Source: Pseudomonas sp. ANT_J12 (GTDB lineage Bacteria > Pseudomonadota > Gammaproteobacteria > Pseudomonadales > Pseudomonadaceae). Taken from it: a DNA stretch of 64,000 bases. Location: assembly GCF_008370045.1 (NCBI RefSeq), contig NZ_VOBN01000012.1:62001-126000 (forward strand), read 5' to 3'. A program made the position numbers and the translations under genes. Each line of letters starts with the position of its first letter. Within the stretch, counting starts at the first letter, position 1. Shown piece by piece: positions 1 to 12,076 of the stretch. The notes under the pieces are model-generated. The model made no database searches. It was given only the letters and a program-made list of their open reading frames with translations, and was not told the origin of the DNA.

Positions 1-521
1 GTGTGCAGGCTGATGACGTCGCACTGCTCGATGATCTGTTCGAGGCTGACAAATTCGCCGCCCTCCGCCGCTTGCCGTGGCGGATCGCAGACTAGCACGT
101 TCCAGCCCAGGCCTTGCAAGACCTTGACCAACCGCCCGCCCACTTCACCGGCACCGACGACACCGTAGGTGCGCTGATTCAGGTCGGCGCCTTCGATTTC
201 GGCGAGGGTCAGCAGGCTGCCGAGCACATAGTCGACCACGCCCCGGGCATTGCAGCCGGGGGCGCTGGACCAGGTGATGCCGGCCTGCTGGAAGTAATCC
301 AGGTCCAGGTGATCGGTGCCGATGGTGCACGTGCCGACAAACTTCACGTTGCTGCCTTCGAGCAAGGCGCGGTTGACGTTGGTCACCGAACGCACCAGCA
401 GCACATCGGCCTGTTCAACCGTCGCACGGTCAATGGAACGCCCCGGCACCCGGCGAATTTCGCCGAAACCTTCGAAGAAGGCATCAAGCAGCGGGATATT
501 TTCATCGGCAACAATCAGCAT
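1..521 (-). CDS. pdxB: Erythronate-4-phosphate dehydrogenase, C-terminus beyond window
   Basis: Oxidises 4-phospho-D-erythronate in the DXP-dependent pathway to pyridoxal phosphate, in the cytosol. The visible 173 residues start MLIVADENIPLLDAFFEGFG and carry the D-isomer 2-hydroxyacid dehydrogenase N-terminal half, then the Rossmann motif GVVGAGEVGGRL near residue 120. This N-terminus is characteristic of PdxB rather than other 2-hydroxyacid dehydrogenases. The ATG at 521 is preceded by GGAG. The gene runs off the left edge, so the C-terminal catalytic half and dimerisation domain are not visible. It is divergent from the MATE gene at 730, with about 208 bp between them for both promoters. 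Confidence 0.93.
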   Translation of the reverse strand, partial: MLIVADENIPLLDAFFEGFGEIRRVPGRSIDRATVEQADVLLVRSVTNVNRALLEGSNVKFVGTCTIGTDHLDLDYFQQAGITWSSAPGCNARGVVDYVLGSLLTLAEIEGADLNQRTYGVVGAGEVGGRLVKVLQGLGWNVLVCDPPRQAAEGGEFVSLEQIIEQCDVISLH

Positions 522-729
522 GGCGAGGCTCCTTTGGCGGATCGGCAGTTTAGGCGCAGAAGGTGGGATCGGCCAGCGAGTATTCAGGATCGCCGCATGC
601 CTGTGTGGCGAGGTATGGCGAAACGTCGAAACGGATTACAAATCCCTAACACAGCTCTTTTCCTGACTGGCGCGTCAGCAGGTAGAATGCGCCGCCCTCG
701 CGCATCAAATACCCCTGGACGCTTCGCCC

Positions 730-2139
730 TTGAATTCCGTGACTGATCGCCCCGCTGCAACCGCCCTCACCCGCCCTGCCCGGATTCGTCTGGAGCTGAA
801 AACCCTGTTCGCCCTGGCGCTGCCGATCATGATCGCGCAACTGGCGACCACCGCCATGGGCTTCGTCGATGCGGTGATGGCTGGTCGGGTCGGGCCGCGA
901 GACCTGGCGGCCGTGGCGCTGGGCAACTCGATCTGGGTGCCGGTGTTTCTGTTGATGACCGGCACGCTGCTGGCGACCACACCGAAAGTCGCCCAGCGCT
1001 TCGGCGCCGGCACCCACAGCGAAATCGGCCCGATTGTGCGCCAGGCTCTGTGGCTGGCGCTGGTGGTGGGTTTGATGGCGACTGTCATGCTCATCGCTGC
1101 CGAACCGATCCTGCACCTGATGAAAGTCGATCCGGAACTGATCGGCCCGTGCATGCAATACCTGCACGGCATTGCCGCCGGTTTGCCTGCGGTCGCGTTC
1201 TATCACGTGTTGCGCTGCTTCAGCGACGGCATGGGCCGCACGCGCCCGGCGATGATCCTCGGTCTGTGTGCCCTGGCGCTGAACATCCCGCTCAATTACG
1301 TGTTCATTTATGGTCACTTAGGGGTGCCCGCCATGGGCGGCGCCGGTTGTGGCTGGGCGACGGGGATTGTCATGTGGTTCATGGCCCTCGGCATGGTGGC
1401 CTATACCCACTGGGCCCCCGCCTACCAGAAAAGTGAACTGTTCAGCCGCTTCGACTGGCCACAGTGGTCGGTGATCAAACGCCTGCTGGGCATCGGCCTG
1501 CCTATCGGCATCGCGGTGTTTGCCGAATCGAGCATCTTCGCGGTGATCGCCCTGCTGATCGGCAGCCTTGGCGCGACCGTCGTCGCCGGGCACCAGATTG
1601 CGCTGAACGTCAGCTCCCTGGTGTTCATGATTCCTTACTCGCTGGGCATGGCCGTCACCGTGCGCGTCGGCCAGGCACTCGGTCGCAATGAACCACGGGA
1701 GGCACGCTTCGCCGCCGGTGTCGGCATGGGCAGCGCGTTGGCCTATGCCTGCCTGTCGGCGAGCATGATGTTTTTGCTGCGCGAACACATTGCAACCATC
1801 TACACGACAGACCCGACGGTGATTCATGTCGCGGCGATGTTGATTGTGTATTCGGCGCTGTTTCAGTTTTCCGATGCGATCCAGGTCACGGCAGCGGGTG
1901 CGTTGCGCGGCTATCAGGACACGCGGGTGACGATGATCCTGACCTTGTTCGCCTATTGGGGGATTGGTTTGCCGGTGGGCTACGCCCTGGGCCTGACTGA
2001 CTGGCTCGGCGCGCCGAGTGGCCCGAGCGGGCTGTGGCAGGGTTTGATCGTGGGCTTGAGTTGCGCGGCGCTGATGCTGTCGATCCGCCTGGCGCGCAGT
2101 GCACGCAAGCGGATCCGCATCAGCAAGTCGATGGGTTAA
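730..2139 (+). CDS. MATE family multidrug efflux transporter (NorM/PmpM type)
   Basis: Predicted inner-membrane Na+ or H+ coupled antiporter exporting cationic drugs. The 469-residue protein has about 12 hydrophobic segments, the usual MATE length. It opens with the family's characteristic first helix (LALPIMIAQLATTAMGFVDAVMAG), with the internally repeated MatE domains in each half. The start is TTG at 730, or GTG at 739 three codons later; both lack a strong Shine-Dalgarno, so the exact N-terminus is uncertain. The 3' end overlaps the convergent tusA stop by 4 bp. I cannot assign a substrate; similarity to PmpM/NorM is from overall pattern. Confidence 0.9.
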   Translation: MNSVTDRPAATALTRPARIRLELKTLFALALPIMIAQLATTAMGFVDAVMAGRVGPRDLAAVALGNSIWVPVFLLMTGTLLATTPKVAQRFGAGTHSEIGPIVRQALWLALVVGLMATVMLIAAEPILHLMKVDPELIGPCMQYLHGIAAGLPAVAFYHVLRCFSDGMGRTRPAMILGLCALALNIPLNYVFIYGHLGVPAMGGAGCGWATGIVMWFMALGMVAYTHWAPAYQKSELFSRFDWPQWSVIKRLLGIGLPIGIAVFAESSIFAVIALLIGSLGATVVAGHQIALNVSSLVFMIPYSLGMAVTVRVGQALGRNEPREARFAAGVGMGSALAYACLSASMMFLLREHIATIYTTDPTVIHVAAMLIVYSALFQFSDAIQVTAAGALRGYQDTRVTMILTLFAYWGIGLPVGYALGLTDWLGAPSGPSGLWQGLIVGLSCAALMLSIRLARSARKRIRISKSMG

Positions 2140-2387
2140 GCGAGTTTCTTGCGGATCCAGTAGAGGTAGGTGCCTGCCTCTTCGTGCTGGCCGACCAGTT
2201 CATGGTCGAGGAACACGCAAAACTTGGGGATATCGCGACGGGTCGACGGGTCGGTGGCGATCACCTTCAGCAAGCCGCCGGGCGCCAGGTCACGGATGTG
2301 TTGGTGCAGCATCATCACCGGCTCCGGGCAGTTGAGGCCGGTGGCGTCGAGGGTGCCGTCTACCGGCGTATCAATCATTTCACTCAT
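2136..2387 (-). CDS. tusA: TusA-like sulfur carrier protein
   Basis: Small cytosolic sulfur carrier (83 aa) that takes persulfide sulfur from a cysteine desulfurase and passes it on, classically toward tRNA 2-thiouridine. The family signature is complete: LDATGLNCPEPVMMLHQ, with the active Cys in the CPxP motif near residue 20. Length matches E. coli TusA (81 aa). Its stop overlaps the MATE gene stop tail to tail. It stands alone, without tusBCD, as is usual in Pseudomonas. Confidence 0.93.
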   Translation of the reverse strand: MSEMIDTPVDGTLDATGLNCPEPVMMLHQHIRDLAPGGLLKVIATDPSTRRDIPKFCVFLDHELVGQHEEAGTYLYWIRKKLA

Positions 2388-2466
2388 GATTCACTCCTGA
2401 AACTGGCCGGCATTGTCGCGCATTGCCGGGTGTTCGGTCATCTTTCTCATAACACCGCCCTCGCCT

Positions 2467-2577
2467 GATCGTTCCCACGCTCCGCGTGGGAATGCCGCCT
2501 GGGACGCTCCGCGTTCCGCCTTGCAAGTGACGCAGAGCGTCACGGGATGCATTCCCACGCAGAGCGTGGGAACGATC
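2467..2577. repeat. REP doublet (GTTCCCACGC-type, REPIN-like)
   Basis: Two inverted palindromes sharing the core GTTCCCACGCTCCGCGTGGG face each other, separated by smaller imperfect hairpins and bounded by GATC at both ends. The same module recurs at 40266-40372 and as a single palindrome at 58993-59023. The pattern matches REP/REPIN elements of fluorescent pseudomonads, mobilised by RAYT transposases elsewhere in the genome. It lies between the divergently oriented 5' end of tusA and the 3' end of rlmM. Confidence 0.85.
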
Positions 2578-2587
2578 GGCGTACGAA

Positions 2588-3661
2588 TCAGCGGGACTTG
2601 GGTTTCTTTACATCAATCCGGCGCAAATGGCAGGTCACTTCTTCACGGTCGTGGTACAGCTGCTTACAGCCGATCTCAACCTTGATCCCGCGCTCCTTGA
2701 ACCCCTCGGCGATGCGCTCGAGCAAACGCTTCACTTCCGCGTAACGCTGTTTCATCGGCAGCTTGAGGTTGACCACCGCTTCGCGGCAATGCCCTTCGCC
2801 GATCCACTCTTCGAGCATCGCGGCGTTGCGCGCCGGTTTCTCGACGATGTCGCACACCATCCAGTCCACCGGTTGGCGCGGCTTGAAGGTGAAACCGTCG
2901 GCCATCAAGTGCTGCACCAGGCCGGTGTCCATCAGGCTTTCGGCCATCGGGCCGTTGTCGATGGCGGTCACCAGCATGCCACGGTTGACCAACTGCCAGG
3001 TCCAGCCGCCCGGCGCGGCGCCGAGGTCGACGCCGGTCATGTCACTGTGCAGGCGCTCGTCCCACTGGTCGCGAGGGATGAAATGGTGCCAGGCCTCTTC
3101 CAGCTTCAGGGTCGAACGGCTTGGCGCGTCACGCGGGAACTTGAGGCGCGGAATGCCCATCGGCCACATCGCCGAATTATTCGACTCGGCCAGGCCGACA
3201 AACACTTCGCGGCCACTCTTGAAGGTCAGCAACAGACGCGGCTTGCTGGCGTCTTCCACCAGTTTGCCGGCGGCCATCAGCGCCTTGCGCAGGTGGCCTT
3301 CGAACTTCTTGCAGAAGTTCGACAGTTCCTTGCCATCGTTGGTGTCGACCATTTCCAGCCACAGGCTGCCACATACCGGGAAGTCGACGATGTGCGCGAG
3401 GATCACGCTGATGCGGTCGGTTTCCGGCAGGTCAATGAACATCCCGCGCGCCCATTGGCGCGGGAAGATCAGCTCGGCGAAACGCTGGCCACGCATCAGG
3501 CGCGCGGCACCGTCTTCTTCGGTGCAGATGAATTCGGCGCAGGCGCTGGCGGTCTTGGCCTTGGCATAACCGGCCACGTTCAGCCGTGCGGCGTGTTCGG
3601 AAATCTCGGAACAGACTTCGCCTTCGAAGCCCGGCCGGCAGTGCATAAAGAGGGTGTTCAT
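2588..3661 (-). CDS. rlmM: 23S rRNA C2498 2'-O-ribose methyltransferase RlmM
   Basis: SAM-dependent enzyme that 2'-O-methylates C2498 of 23S rRNA. The start chosen is the ATG at 3661 (MNTLFMHCRPGFEGEVCSEI), preceded by a clear AGGAG; an in-frame start 63 bp upstream is less likely. The 357-aa length fits the family. An N-terminal THUMP-like region is followed by a Rossmann methyltransferase domain with the SAM motif DLGAAPGGWTWQL near residue 220, and the conserved DIVEKPAR segment with the catalytic Asp region. The K/R-rich C-terminus ends at KKPKSR. Monocistronic, divergent from acnA. Confidence 0.95.
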   Translation of the reverse strand: MNTLFMHCRPGFEGEVCSEISEHAARLNVAGYAKAKTASACAEFICTEEDGAARLMRGQRFAELIFPRQWARGMFIDLPETDRISVILAHIVDFPVCGSLWLEMVDTNDGKELSNFCKKFEGHLRKALMAAGKLVEDASKPRLLLTFKSGREVFVGLAESNNSAMWPMGIPRLKFPRDAPSRSTLKLEEAWHHFIPRDQWDERLHSDMTGVDLGAAPGGWTWQLVNRGMLVTAIDNGPMAESLMDTGLVQHLMADGFTFKPRQPVDWMVCDIVEKPARNAAMLEEWIGEGHCREAVVNLKLPMKQRYAEVKRLLERIAEGFKERGIKVEIGCKQLYHDREEVTCHLRRIDVKKPKSR

Positions 3662-3871
3662 TGAATCTCCTGGGCAATCGGCAATGATCGATGCGCAAAC
3701 TTGCCCTGTAGCAAAGCCTGTCACGAAAACCGGCGCATGATAGCCGAGTTCGGAACCTTGGACTTGTCGATAGAGTCCAGTTATTAGCCAGCTACTTAAA
3801 ACAGGGCTAGGTTAAAGGCTCTGTTTGTCCCGTCAGTCCGTAGCCGTGCGGACCCAAAGGAGTCATTTCAA

Positions 3872-6613
<2,742 letters not shown>

Positions 6614-6631
6614 GCATCGTTGCTGACAGAG

Positions 6632-6655
6632 ACACCGCCTTCGGGCGGTGTTTTT
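6632..6655 (+). terminator. Rho-independent terminator of acnA
   Basis: Perfect 8-bp stem ACACCGCC / GGCGGTGT with a TTCG tetraloop, followed by TTTTTG. It starts 19 bp after the acnA stop. Confidence 0.92.
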
Positions 6656-6705
6656 GTTTGTGCGGTTTACATCCTTATAATCGCGCCCTTCAAAGCACCT
6701 GCACC

Positions 6706-6863
6706 CTGTGGCGGGGGGGCTTGCCCCCGTTCGGCTGCGCAGCAGTCGTAATTCGGACGAGGGTGTATTGAGGAAAAGCGGGGGGCCGCTGCGCGGCCCA
6801 ACGGGGGCAAGCCCCCTCGCCACAGGCAAGCCCCCTAGCCACAGGCAAGCCCCCTCGCCACAG
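6706..6863. repeat. GGGGGCTTGCCCCC-type REP cluster
   Basis: A palindrome TGTGGCGGGGGGGCTTGCCCCCG and its inverted partner enclose about 80 bp, followed by two further short tandem copies of CAGGCAAGCCCCCT-GCCACA. The same family is seen at 51918-52053, 55467-55497 and 62148-62283. It resembles a REP/REPIN group of the P. fluorescens complex. It sits between the acnA terminator and the next gene and reaches to about 25 bp before its ATG. Confidence 0.85.
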
Positions 6864-6888
6864 AAGCTTTCAGCCTTAAGGACTCTTT

Positions 6889-7680
6889 ATGCTCGCTCTG
6901 CCATGGCTCCACCTGGCACTCCTCTCCATCGGCTATGCAATCGCGCTGACCTACGGCCATCTCGGCTGGCTCGCCGCGATTTCCGTCGCATTGCTGTTGT
7001 TAGCCGGTTTCGCCGTACGCCAGCAAAAGATCCAGGCCGGTCGCTACATCGGCCATGGTTTGTTCATCGTCCTGGCCCTGGCGCTGGCGATGCATTGGCT
7101 GCCGGGTTTCTACAACGGTCGCGGCATCGACCCGCAACGGTTCACCGACAATGCCGTGCCGTTTTCCATGTATTTGAACCAGGACAAGCCGCTAATAGGT
7201 TTCTGGTTGTTGCTGGTCTGCCCGTGGATTGTCGGTCGGCGCTCACTGCGGCTGTCGATTTACGCCACCGCCCTCGCCCTGACCTTGAGTGTCGTGCTCG
7301 CCCTCGGCGGCGCCTTTTTGTTGGGTGTGATCAGTTGGGCGCCAAAATGGCCGGACCAAGCCTGGCTGTGGGTCTTGAACAACCTGCTGCTGGTCACCCT
7401 GGTGGAAGAAGCGCTGTTTCGCGGCTACATCCAGGGCGGTTTGAGCCGGCATTTCAAACACCTGCCCTACGGCGAAAACCTCGCGCTGCTGCTCGCCTCG
7501 CTGCTATTTGGCCTCGCTCACTTGGGCGCGGGCTGGCAATGGGTGTTACTGGCGGGGCTGGCAGGGGTCGGCTATGGTCTGGCCTACCGATTTGGCGGGT
7601 TGGGTGCGGCCATCGCCACCCATTTCGGCTTGAACCTGCTGCACTTTGGGCTGTTTACCTATCCGATGCTGGCTGGGTAA
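6889..7680 (+). CDS. CPBP (CAAX/Abi) family intramembrane metalloprotease
   Basis: Polytopic inner-membrane protein of 263 aa with seven to eight hydrophobic segments. The C-terminal half carries the CPBP signature in order: EEALFRGYIQ (motif 1, the paired Glu), LLFGLAHLG (motif 2, His), and THFGLNLLHF (motif 3, His/Asn). These are the metal-binding and catalytic residues of Rce1-like proteases. Substrate unknown. The ATG follows AAGGACTCTTT. Its last 26 bp overlap the convergent flavoprotein gene, which suggests the accessory region was joined directly to its tail. Confidence 0.88.
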   Translation: MLALPWLHLALLSIGYAIALTYGHLGWLAAISVALLLLAGFAVRQQKIQAGRYIGHGLFIVLALALAMHWLPGFYNGRGIDPQRFTDNAVPFSMYLNQDKPLIGFWLLLVCPWIVGRRSLRLSIYATALALTLSVVLALGGAFLLGVISWAPKWPDQAWLWVLNNLLLVTLVEEALFRGYIQGGLSRHFKHLPYGENLALLLASLLFGLAHLGAGWQWVLLAGLAGVGYGLAYRFGGLGAAIATHFGLNLLHFGLFTYPMLAG

Positions 7681-9085
7681 CAACACATATCCTCGTGAAG
7701 GGCTGGCTCGCCAACCCTTGGCCAAGCTGTTGCGCGTGGATGCGAAGCTCCGGGACTGCTATTGCCTCCCAATACTTTGCTTTGAGCATCGGGCCGATGT
7801 AGTGCAGCCCGCGCAACGAATTACTGCCCGCCGTAATGAGCTGGTAATGCTCATCCACCTCAAGTCCGATTTTCTGTCGATCCTGTTTGATCAAGCCATC
7901 ACGTAGCAATTGATTGAGAATAGGCTGATCCACAGCTGCGATATCGTAGCTGGGGCCGGTTCCATTAATCAGAGCGCCGACCTCGATGCTACTTACGCCT
8001 TGATGACCTCTGAGCGCTACATCGATCCGAAGGCCCGAACAGAATTTCTCTACCCCCCTTACCCTGCCAGCCAGTTGAACAACCTGCCCCGATTCGATCA
8101 GCTGCTTAATGCGGCGCTCGGAGGCTGGTGCCAGGCGGTGGCGGTGGATATCCCAGTACGGCACGACCCTCTGCAGGAATTTGCCCCTCTCTGTGTCTGA
8201 AAGGTTTTTCCATAGGGTAGCTGTGTGAGGGCGAAGCTCATTAAACATATCCCGCCAGTCGCCGCCGTCCGCTTCACGAGCCTTTGCTTCTTTCCGCGCA
8301 GCACGGGTATAGGCGCGTATGGTCATGGGGAGGGAAGCAAGCCAGGACGGGAATCCGCTGGTGCGTGGCGGCTGGGGATTGAAGCGGTGACCAAAAGGCA
8401 AAAGACCACGGCGGGAAATCATGTAGACCTTGCGGCCCGGGTTACAGCTGGTCAGCCTGAACACCGCATCGATAGCGGTATGACCCATCCCGAGGACAGC
8501 CACTGGTGCATCTCGGTCAAGGACGTCGATGGCGGCGAAGTCCAGGGCACTGACCACCTGGCTGCTCATTGCGACTGGAATTCCAGCGGGCAGTTTCGGG
8601 GAAAAATGACCTAGCGCCAGCACAACCTTATCAGCCATCACGTCTTCAGCGTTTTCCAGTTGCAGCCGGTAAGGTTTGCAGTCAGTAGAAAGATGTACGG
8701 CATTCACTTGCGCATTCACGATTGAAATGACACCGGGGTACTGATCCATGGCGTCCTTTAACTTCTGCTCCAGATACTCGCCATACAGCCGGCGCGAAAT
8801 GAATGACTTGGCGTTGAAGGCTGGATCCAGCTCTTCGCAAAACGCGACGAAATCGTTGGGTTCATCAGCAATGGCGCTCATGTTGCCTGCCGGAACATTG
8901 AGCAGGAGATTATCGTCATCGTAGCGATAGGCAAGACCACGAGAGATCTGACTGGTTTTCTCGATTAACAGAATGCGCAGCCCCATTGCCGGGTTGGCTC
9001 TAAGCGTGTTGATGGCCGTGAGGGTTCCACTGAAACCTGCGCCGACGATGGCGATGCAGCATGCAGGAGAGGTAAAGGCGGTCAT
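7655..9085 (-). CDS. FAD/NAD(P)-binding protein (NAD_binding_9 type)
   Basis: Predicted cytosolic flavoprotein of 476 aa. The N-terminal dinucleotide fold reads IAIVGAGFSGTLTAIN (residues 11-26) followed by an acidic strand end (LLIEK). The FxxNxPAGNMSAI segment near residue 65 is typical of the FAD-NAD(P)-binding family. A second nucleotide-binding motif VAVLGMGHTAIDAVFRL lies near residue 195, and a GTGPSYD segment near residue 380. No substrate can be named. The gene is convergent with and overlaps the CPBP protease gene; its upstream side faces the AT-rich stretch that starts the accessory region, so it may be island cargo or an old neighbour. Confidence 0.75.
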   Translation of the reverse strand: MTAFTSPACCIAIVGAGFSGTLTAINTLRANPAMGLRILLIEKTSQISRGLAYRYDDDNLLLNVPAGNMSAIADEPNDFVAFCEELDPAFNAKSFISRRLYGEYLEQKLKDAMDQYPGVISIVNAQVNAVHLSTDCKPYRLQLENAEDVMADKVVLALGHFSPKLPAGIPVAMSSQVVSALDFAAIDVLDRDAPVAVLGMGHTAIDAVFRLTSCNPGRKVYMISRRGLLPFGHRFNPQPPRTSGFPSWLASLPMTIRAYTRAARKEAKAREADGGDWRDMFNELRPHTATLWKNLSDTERGKFLQRVVPYWDIHRHRLAPASERRIKQLIESGQVVQLAGRVRGVEKFCSGLRIDVALRGHQGVSSIEVGALINGTGPSYDIAAVDQPILNQLLRDGLIKQDRQKIGLEVDEHYQLITAGSNSLRGLHYIGPMLKAKYWEAIAVPELRIHAQQLGQGLASQPFTRICVVTQPASDR

Positions 9086-9579
9086 AGGTATTGGACATCC
9101 GTGTGGGCAAAACCAGTTAAGGCACTTGCCAGTGTGAAGGCACCGTTAATCATCCTGACGTAGAGCTGTCATGTGGAAGCATTCCAAAGAAAATCTGTCG
9201 CAGATTGTGATTTAATACAAAAAACAATCAAGCCAAATGATTTAAATAGTGTTTTTTCATATTCACCCACATAAATTGCGTATTGCGACAAGGGAAACTG
9301 TCCATGTTAAGCCCTGATCTTCTTGGATTGGGCGCGCCCGTGGTGTGGGATACGCAGCTCTTCAACCCCACAACCAGTTAATGCGGCTAGAACTGCAACC
9401 GAAAACAATAGCGCAACTTTTTCAACCTGAATAAAGCTAAAAAAAAAACCAATTAAAAATCACGCCAATTTATGTCAACGAACCACTTTCATCTTAAAAC
9501 CAATCCGAAAACTCCAGCCCAGCCAACTCCATATTTTTTTCAATATCTGCTCTAAATAAGTCCTTAAGAGTAATCAAGT
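9086..9579. other. AT-rich non-coding stretch at island edge
   Basis: About 490 bp with visibly low GC (runs such as AAAAAACAATCAAG, AAAAAAAAACC) and no convincing gene. It must contain the promoter of the flavoprotein gene (minus strand). The composition contrast marks the left part of the acquired region. Confidence 0.6.
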
Positions 9580-10398
9580 CAGGCACGTTTCAAAGTGATC
9601 TGCCATGTCTGCCCGAAGTTGGTTTGCGGCTGCTGCGAGCGCATCGCCCAAGTGCCAGCACCGAGTCGCCCGATAGCCCGAGGCCTCGCTGGCCCGGGGT
9701 TACTGGCCCATGTACTGGTCTCCAAATTTGTCAATCATCTTCCCTTGTATCGCCAGTCCGAGATCTACGCCCGCGAGGGCGTGGATCTGGAGCGCTCAAA
9801 CCTCGCCGACTGGGTCGGCCAGAGCAGTCAGTTACTGCGACCACTGATCAACGCCCTTGAGCGTCACGTCATGAGCAGCCATAAAGTCCATGCCGACGGC
9901 ACGCCGATTGGCGTACTCGCGCCGGGCAACGGCAAAACCAAAACGGCTCGCTTGTGGACATACGTGCGTGACGACCGACCTGCCGGTTACACGGCGCCGG
10001 CGGCGGTATGGTTTGCCTACTCGACGGATCGCAAGGGGCAACATCCCTGTGCTCATCTCAAGAGCTTCAGCGGGATCTTGTAGACTGACGGCTACGCCGG
10101 TTTTGCTCAGCTGTGTGCCAGGGGCTCCATTCAGGAAGCCGCATGCTGGGCTCACGCCCGCGGCTAGTTTTACGATGTCTATAAAGACCAGGCTTCACGA
10201 CTTGCCGCCGAGGCGGCGCAACGGATAGCGGCCCTGTATGCCATCGAAAGCGGGATTCGCGGGCACCCACCCGATCAACGAAGAACCGTTCGACAAAGCC
10301 GGACAAGCCCACTGCTTGACCAATTAAACGCGTGGCTCAGCCAGACGCTGACTCAACTGTCGAAAAATCGGCGTAGGCGTGCAATTTGCCCAACGTGA
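9580..10398 (+). pseudogene. IS66-family transposase (TnpC) remnant
   Basis: Recognisable IS66 TnpC segments stay in one frame: GPGLLAHVLVSKFVNHLPLY, the RQSEIYAREGVDLERSNLAD region, KTKTARLWTYVRDDRPAG, and, after a stop, TDGYAGFAQLC and AACWAHAR. The frame is broken by in-frame TAG codons at 10081 and 10165. The N-terminus before ARFKV and the C-terminal catalytic part after about 10365 are missing. No terminal inverted repeats or partner tnpA/tnpB were found. This is a dead remnant, evidence of past IS activity at the edge of the polysaccharide island. Confidence 0.88.
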
Positions 10399-10486
10399 TG
10401 TTCTCGGATACCGCCACGCGGCGCCAAATGGCAGGGTCGATCCATTTCAATTCAATGTATTAGCCCTCAATCGGGAGGGAGGACAT

Positions 10487-10762
10487 ATGCACGAGTTTGA
10501 AATAGCCGGTGAAAACTACGGCATCCCCGACCCCGATGGATGGGGGCCACCCGTCAACTCGGAAACCCGCAAGACCCTGATCAAAGCGTTGTACGGGATA
10601 AAGAAGTTTAGCTATCTCTACGACTTTGGCGACGGCTGGGATCATCGGATCAAAGTCGAAAAGAAACTGCCCGCTGGGGCGTGTCCTCAAGTGCCGTACT
10701 GCATCGACGGCGCCAATACTTGCCCGCCGGAAGATATCGGCGGTGCGCCAGGTTATGCGTAA
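10487..10762 (+). pseudogene. pRiA4b ORF-3-like protein fragment
   Basis: Encodes 91 residues from the middle of the plasmid pRiA4b ORF-3 family: HEFEIAGENYGIPDPD, KFSYLYDFGDGWDHRIKVEK, and the CxxxxxxCPPEDIGGAPGY segment. The usual N-terminal start of the domain and the C-terminal part after GGxPGY are absent, so it is a truncated piece, though an ATG at 10487 has a good GGGAGGGAGG upstream. The family is often found beside IS66 elements. The function of intact members is unknown. Confidence 0.72.
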
Positions 10763-11115
10763 TTCGGACGCTTACAAATCATCGCACTTTGCAAATGAAT
10801 TTTATCTCTATCAAACAAAGACAAAAAATGAGCAATCAACTGAGAGTACAGCCCATTCCTTACGTATTCCTCAACCGCCTGATAAGGTTGTATTTCATCA
10901 TGGCCAATAGAGTCGCTAACCACTTGACTAAAGGTACGATTTTCGACTACCGATTCAGTAGCCAGCTTTATTTCACAACAAGTGGCGTAATGCCACTGAT
11001 ACGATGGTACCCTTTGCAGATCTTACAGATCCAAGACCTGTCGGCCTCCAGTCAGTCGCCATTTACCTGAAAGTACTTGCAACCCAATATGCATCCAAGC
11101 CTGACCAATGGAGTG
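10763..11115 (+). other. Non-coding leader before the polysaccharide locus
   Basis: About 350 bp with moderately low GC and no gene I can support. It should hold the promoter for the first glycosyltransferase. I looked for a JUMPstart/ops element (GGCGGTAGC-type) and did not find one. Confidence 0.45.
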
Positions 11116-12075
11116 ATGAAGTTGAAAGCAGTGGAACTGCCCACCATTGATGAACTGGTCAAGTCGCCTCTACATGGCGAGTGTGATGTGATCATCGTCA
11201 ATTACAACGCAGGTGAACTATTGGTTGCTTGTGTAGGGTCAGCATTTGCCGCCGGTGCTTCAAGGATCATTGTGGTGGATAACAGCTCCCACGATGATAG
11301 TTTGAGGACGCTGGAGCGAACCCATACTACCGACGACTCGCTTCAAATCGTACGCAATGCAACCAACCTCGGCTTCGCCGTGGCGTGCAACCAAGGCGCC
11401 CTCCGGTCAGCGGCCCCCAATGTATTGTTTTTGAATCCGGACAGCGTACTCGCCGTAAATGCCATAGACCGTATGCTACTGGCTCTGCACAAGTCGCCAG
11501 AGATCGGTATGGTCGGAGGATTTCTGTGCAACCCAGACGGCAGTGAACAAGCCGGCGGGCGCCGAGTGTTTCCGACACCCAGACGCGCTTTCATGCGGGC
11601 TTTCGGGCTTTCGCGACTCGCCACGGTTTTCCCATCTGCGTTTTCCGACTTTTTACTGCATAAGGAGCCTCTACCTGCCGCCCCAATTGTCGTTGAAGCC
11701 ATTTCCGGGGCTTGCATGCTGGTCAAGCGCGAAGCTATCGAAAGCGTCGGACTGTGGGATGAACACTATTTTCTCCACTGCGAGGACCTCGATTGGTGCA
11801 TGCGTTTCCGTCAGGCAGGCTGGAGCGTTCTATTCGTGCCGGATGCTCAGATAACTCATGTATTCGGTGGCTGCAGTCGTAATCGCCCCTATTTCGTCGA
11901 GTGGCACAAGCACCATGGGATCCTGCGTTTCTACAGCAAATTTTTCCGCCGCAAATACTCTGTCCTCTTGTGGATCAGCGTGGTTATCGGGGTCTGGTTT
12001 CGATTCAGCCTGATGGTCATTCGCCATGCTGTTATCCAGCTTTTCAATGTATTGAACCTACAGAAAGAGACCTGA
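11116..12075 (+). CDS. Glycosyltransferase family 2 (WbbL/rhamnosyltransferase-like)
   Basis: Predicted cytosolic or membrane-associated inverting GT2 enzyme adding a sugar to the lipid-linked glycan. The 319-aa form starts MKLKAVELP. The GT-A fold motifs are in order: DVIIVNYNAGELL, IIVVDNSSHDDS, NLGFAVACNQGA, LFLNPDSVL (the DxD-like metal site), and GLWDEHYFLHCEDLDWCMRFRQAGW with the catalytic ED pair. A hydrophobic C-terminal tail (LLWISVVIGVWF) may bind the membrane. ATG codons at 11089 and a TTG at 11077 are alternative starts; none has a good Shine-Dalgarno. The stop is 1 bp before the TTG of the next gene, so the two are translationally coupled. Confidence 0.87.
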   Translation: MKLKAVELPTIDELVKSPLHGECDVIIVNYNAGELLVACVGSAFAAGASRIIVVDNSSHDDSLRTLERTHTTDDSLQIVRNATNLGFAVACNQGALRSAAPNVLFLNPDSVLAVNAIDRMLLALHKSPEIGMVGGFLCNPDGSEQAGGRRVFPTPRRAFMRAFGLSRLATVFPSAFSDFLLHKEPLPAAPIVVEAISGACMLVKREAIESVGLWDEHYFLHCEDLDWCMRFRQAGWSVLFVPDAQITHVFGGCSRNRPYFVEWHKHHGILRFYSKFFRRKYSVLLWISVVIGVWFRFSLMVIRHAVIQLFNVLNLQKET

Positions 12076-12076
12076 G

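Noticed and set aside
9580..10398. Active IS66 insertion sequence
   Set aside because: Two in-frame stops, missing ends, no tnpA/tnpB and no inverted repeats.
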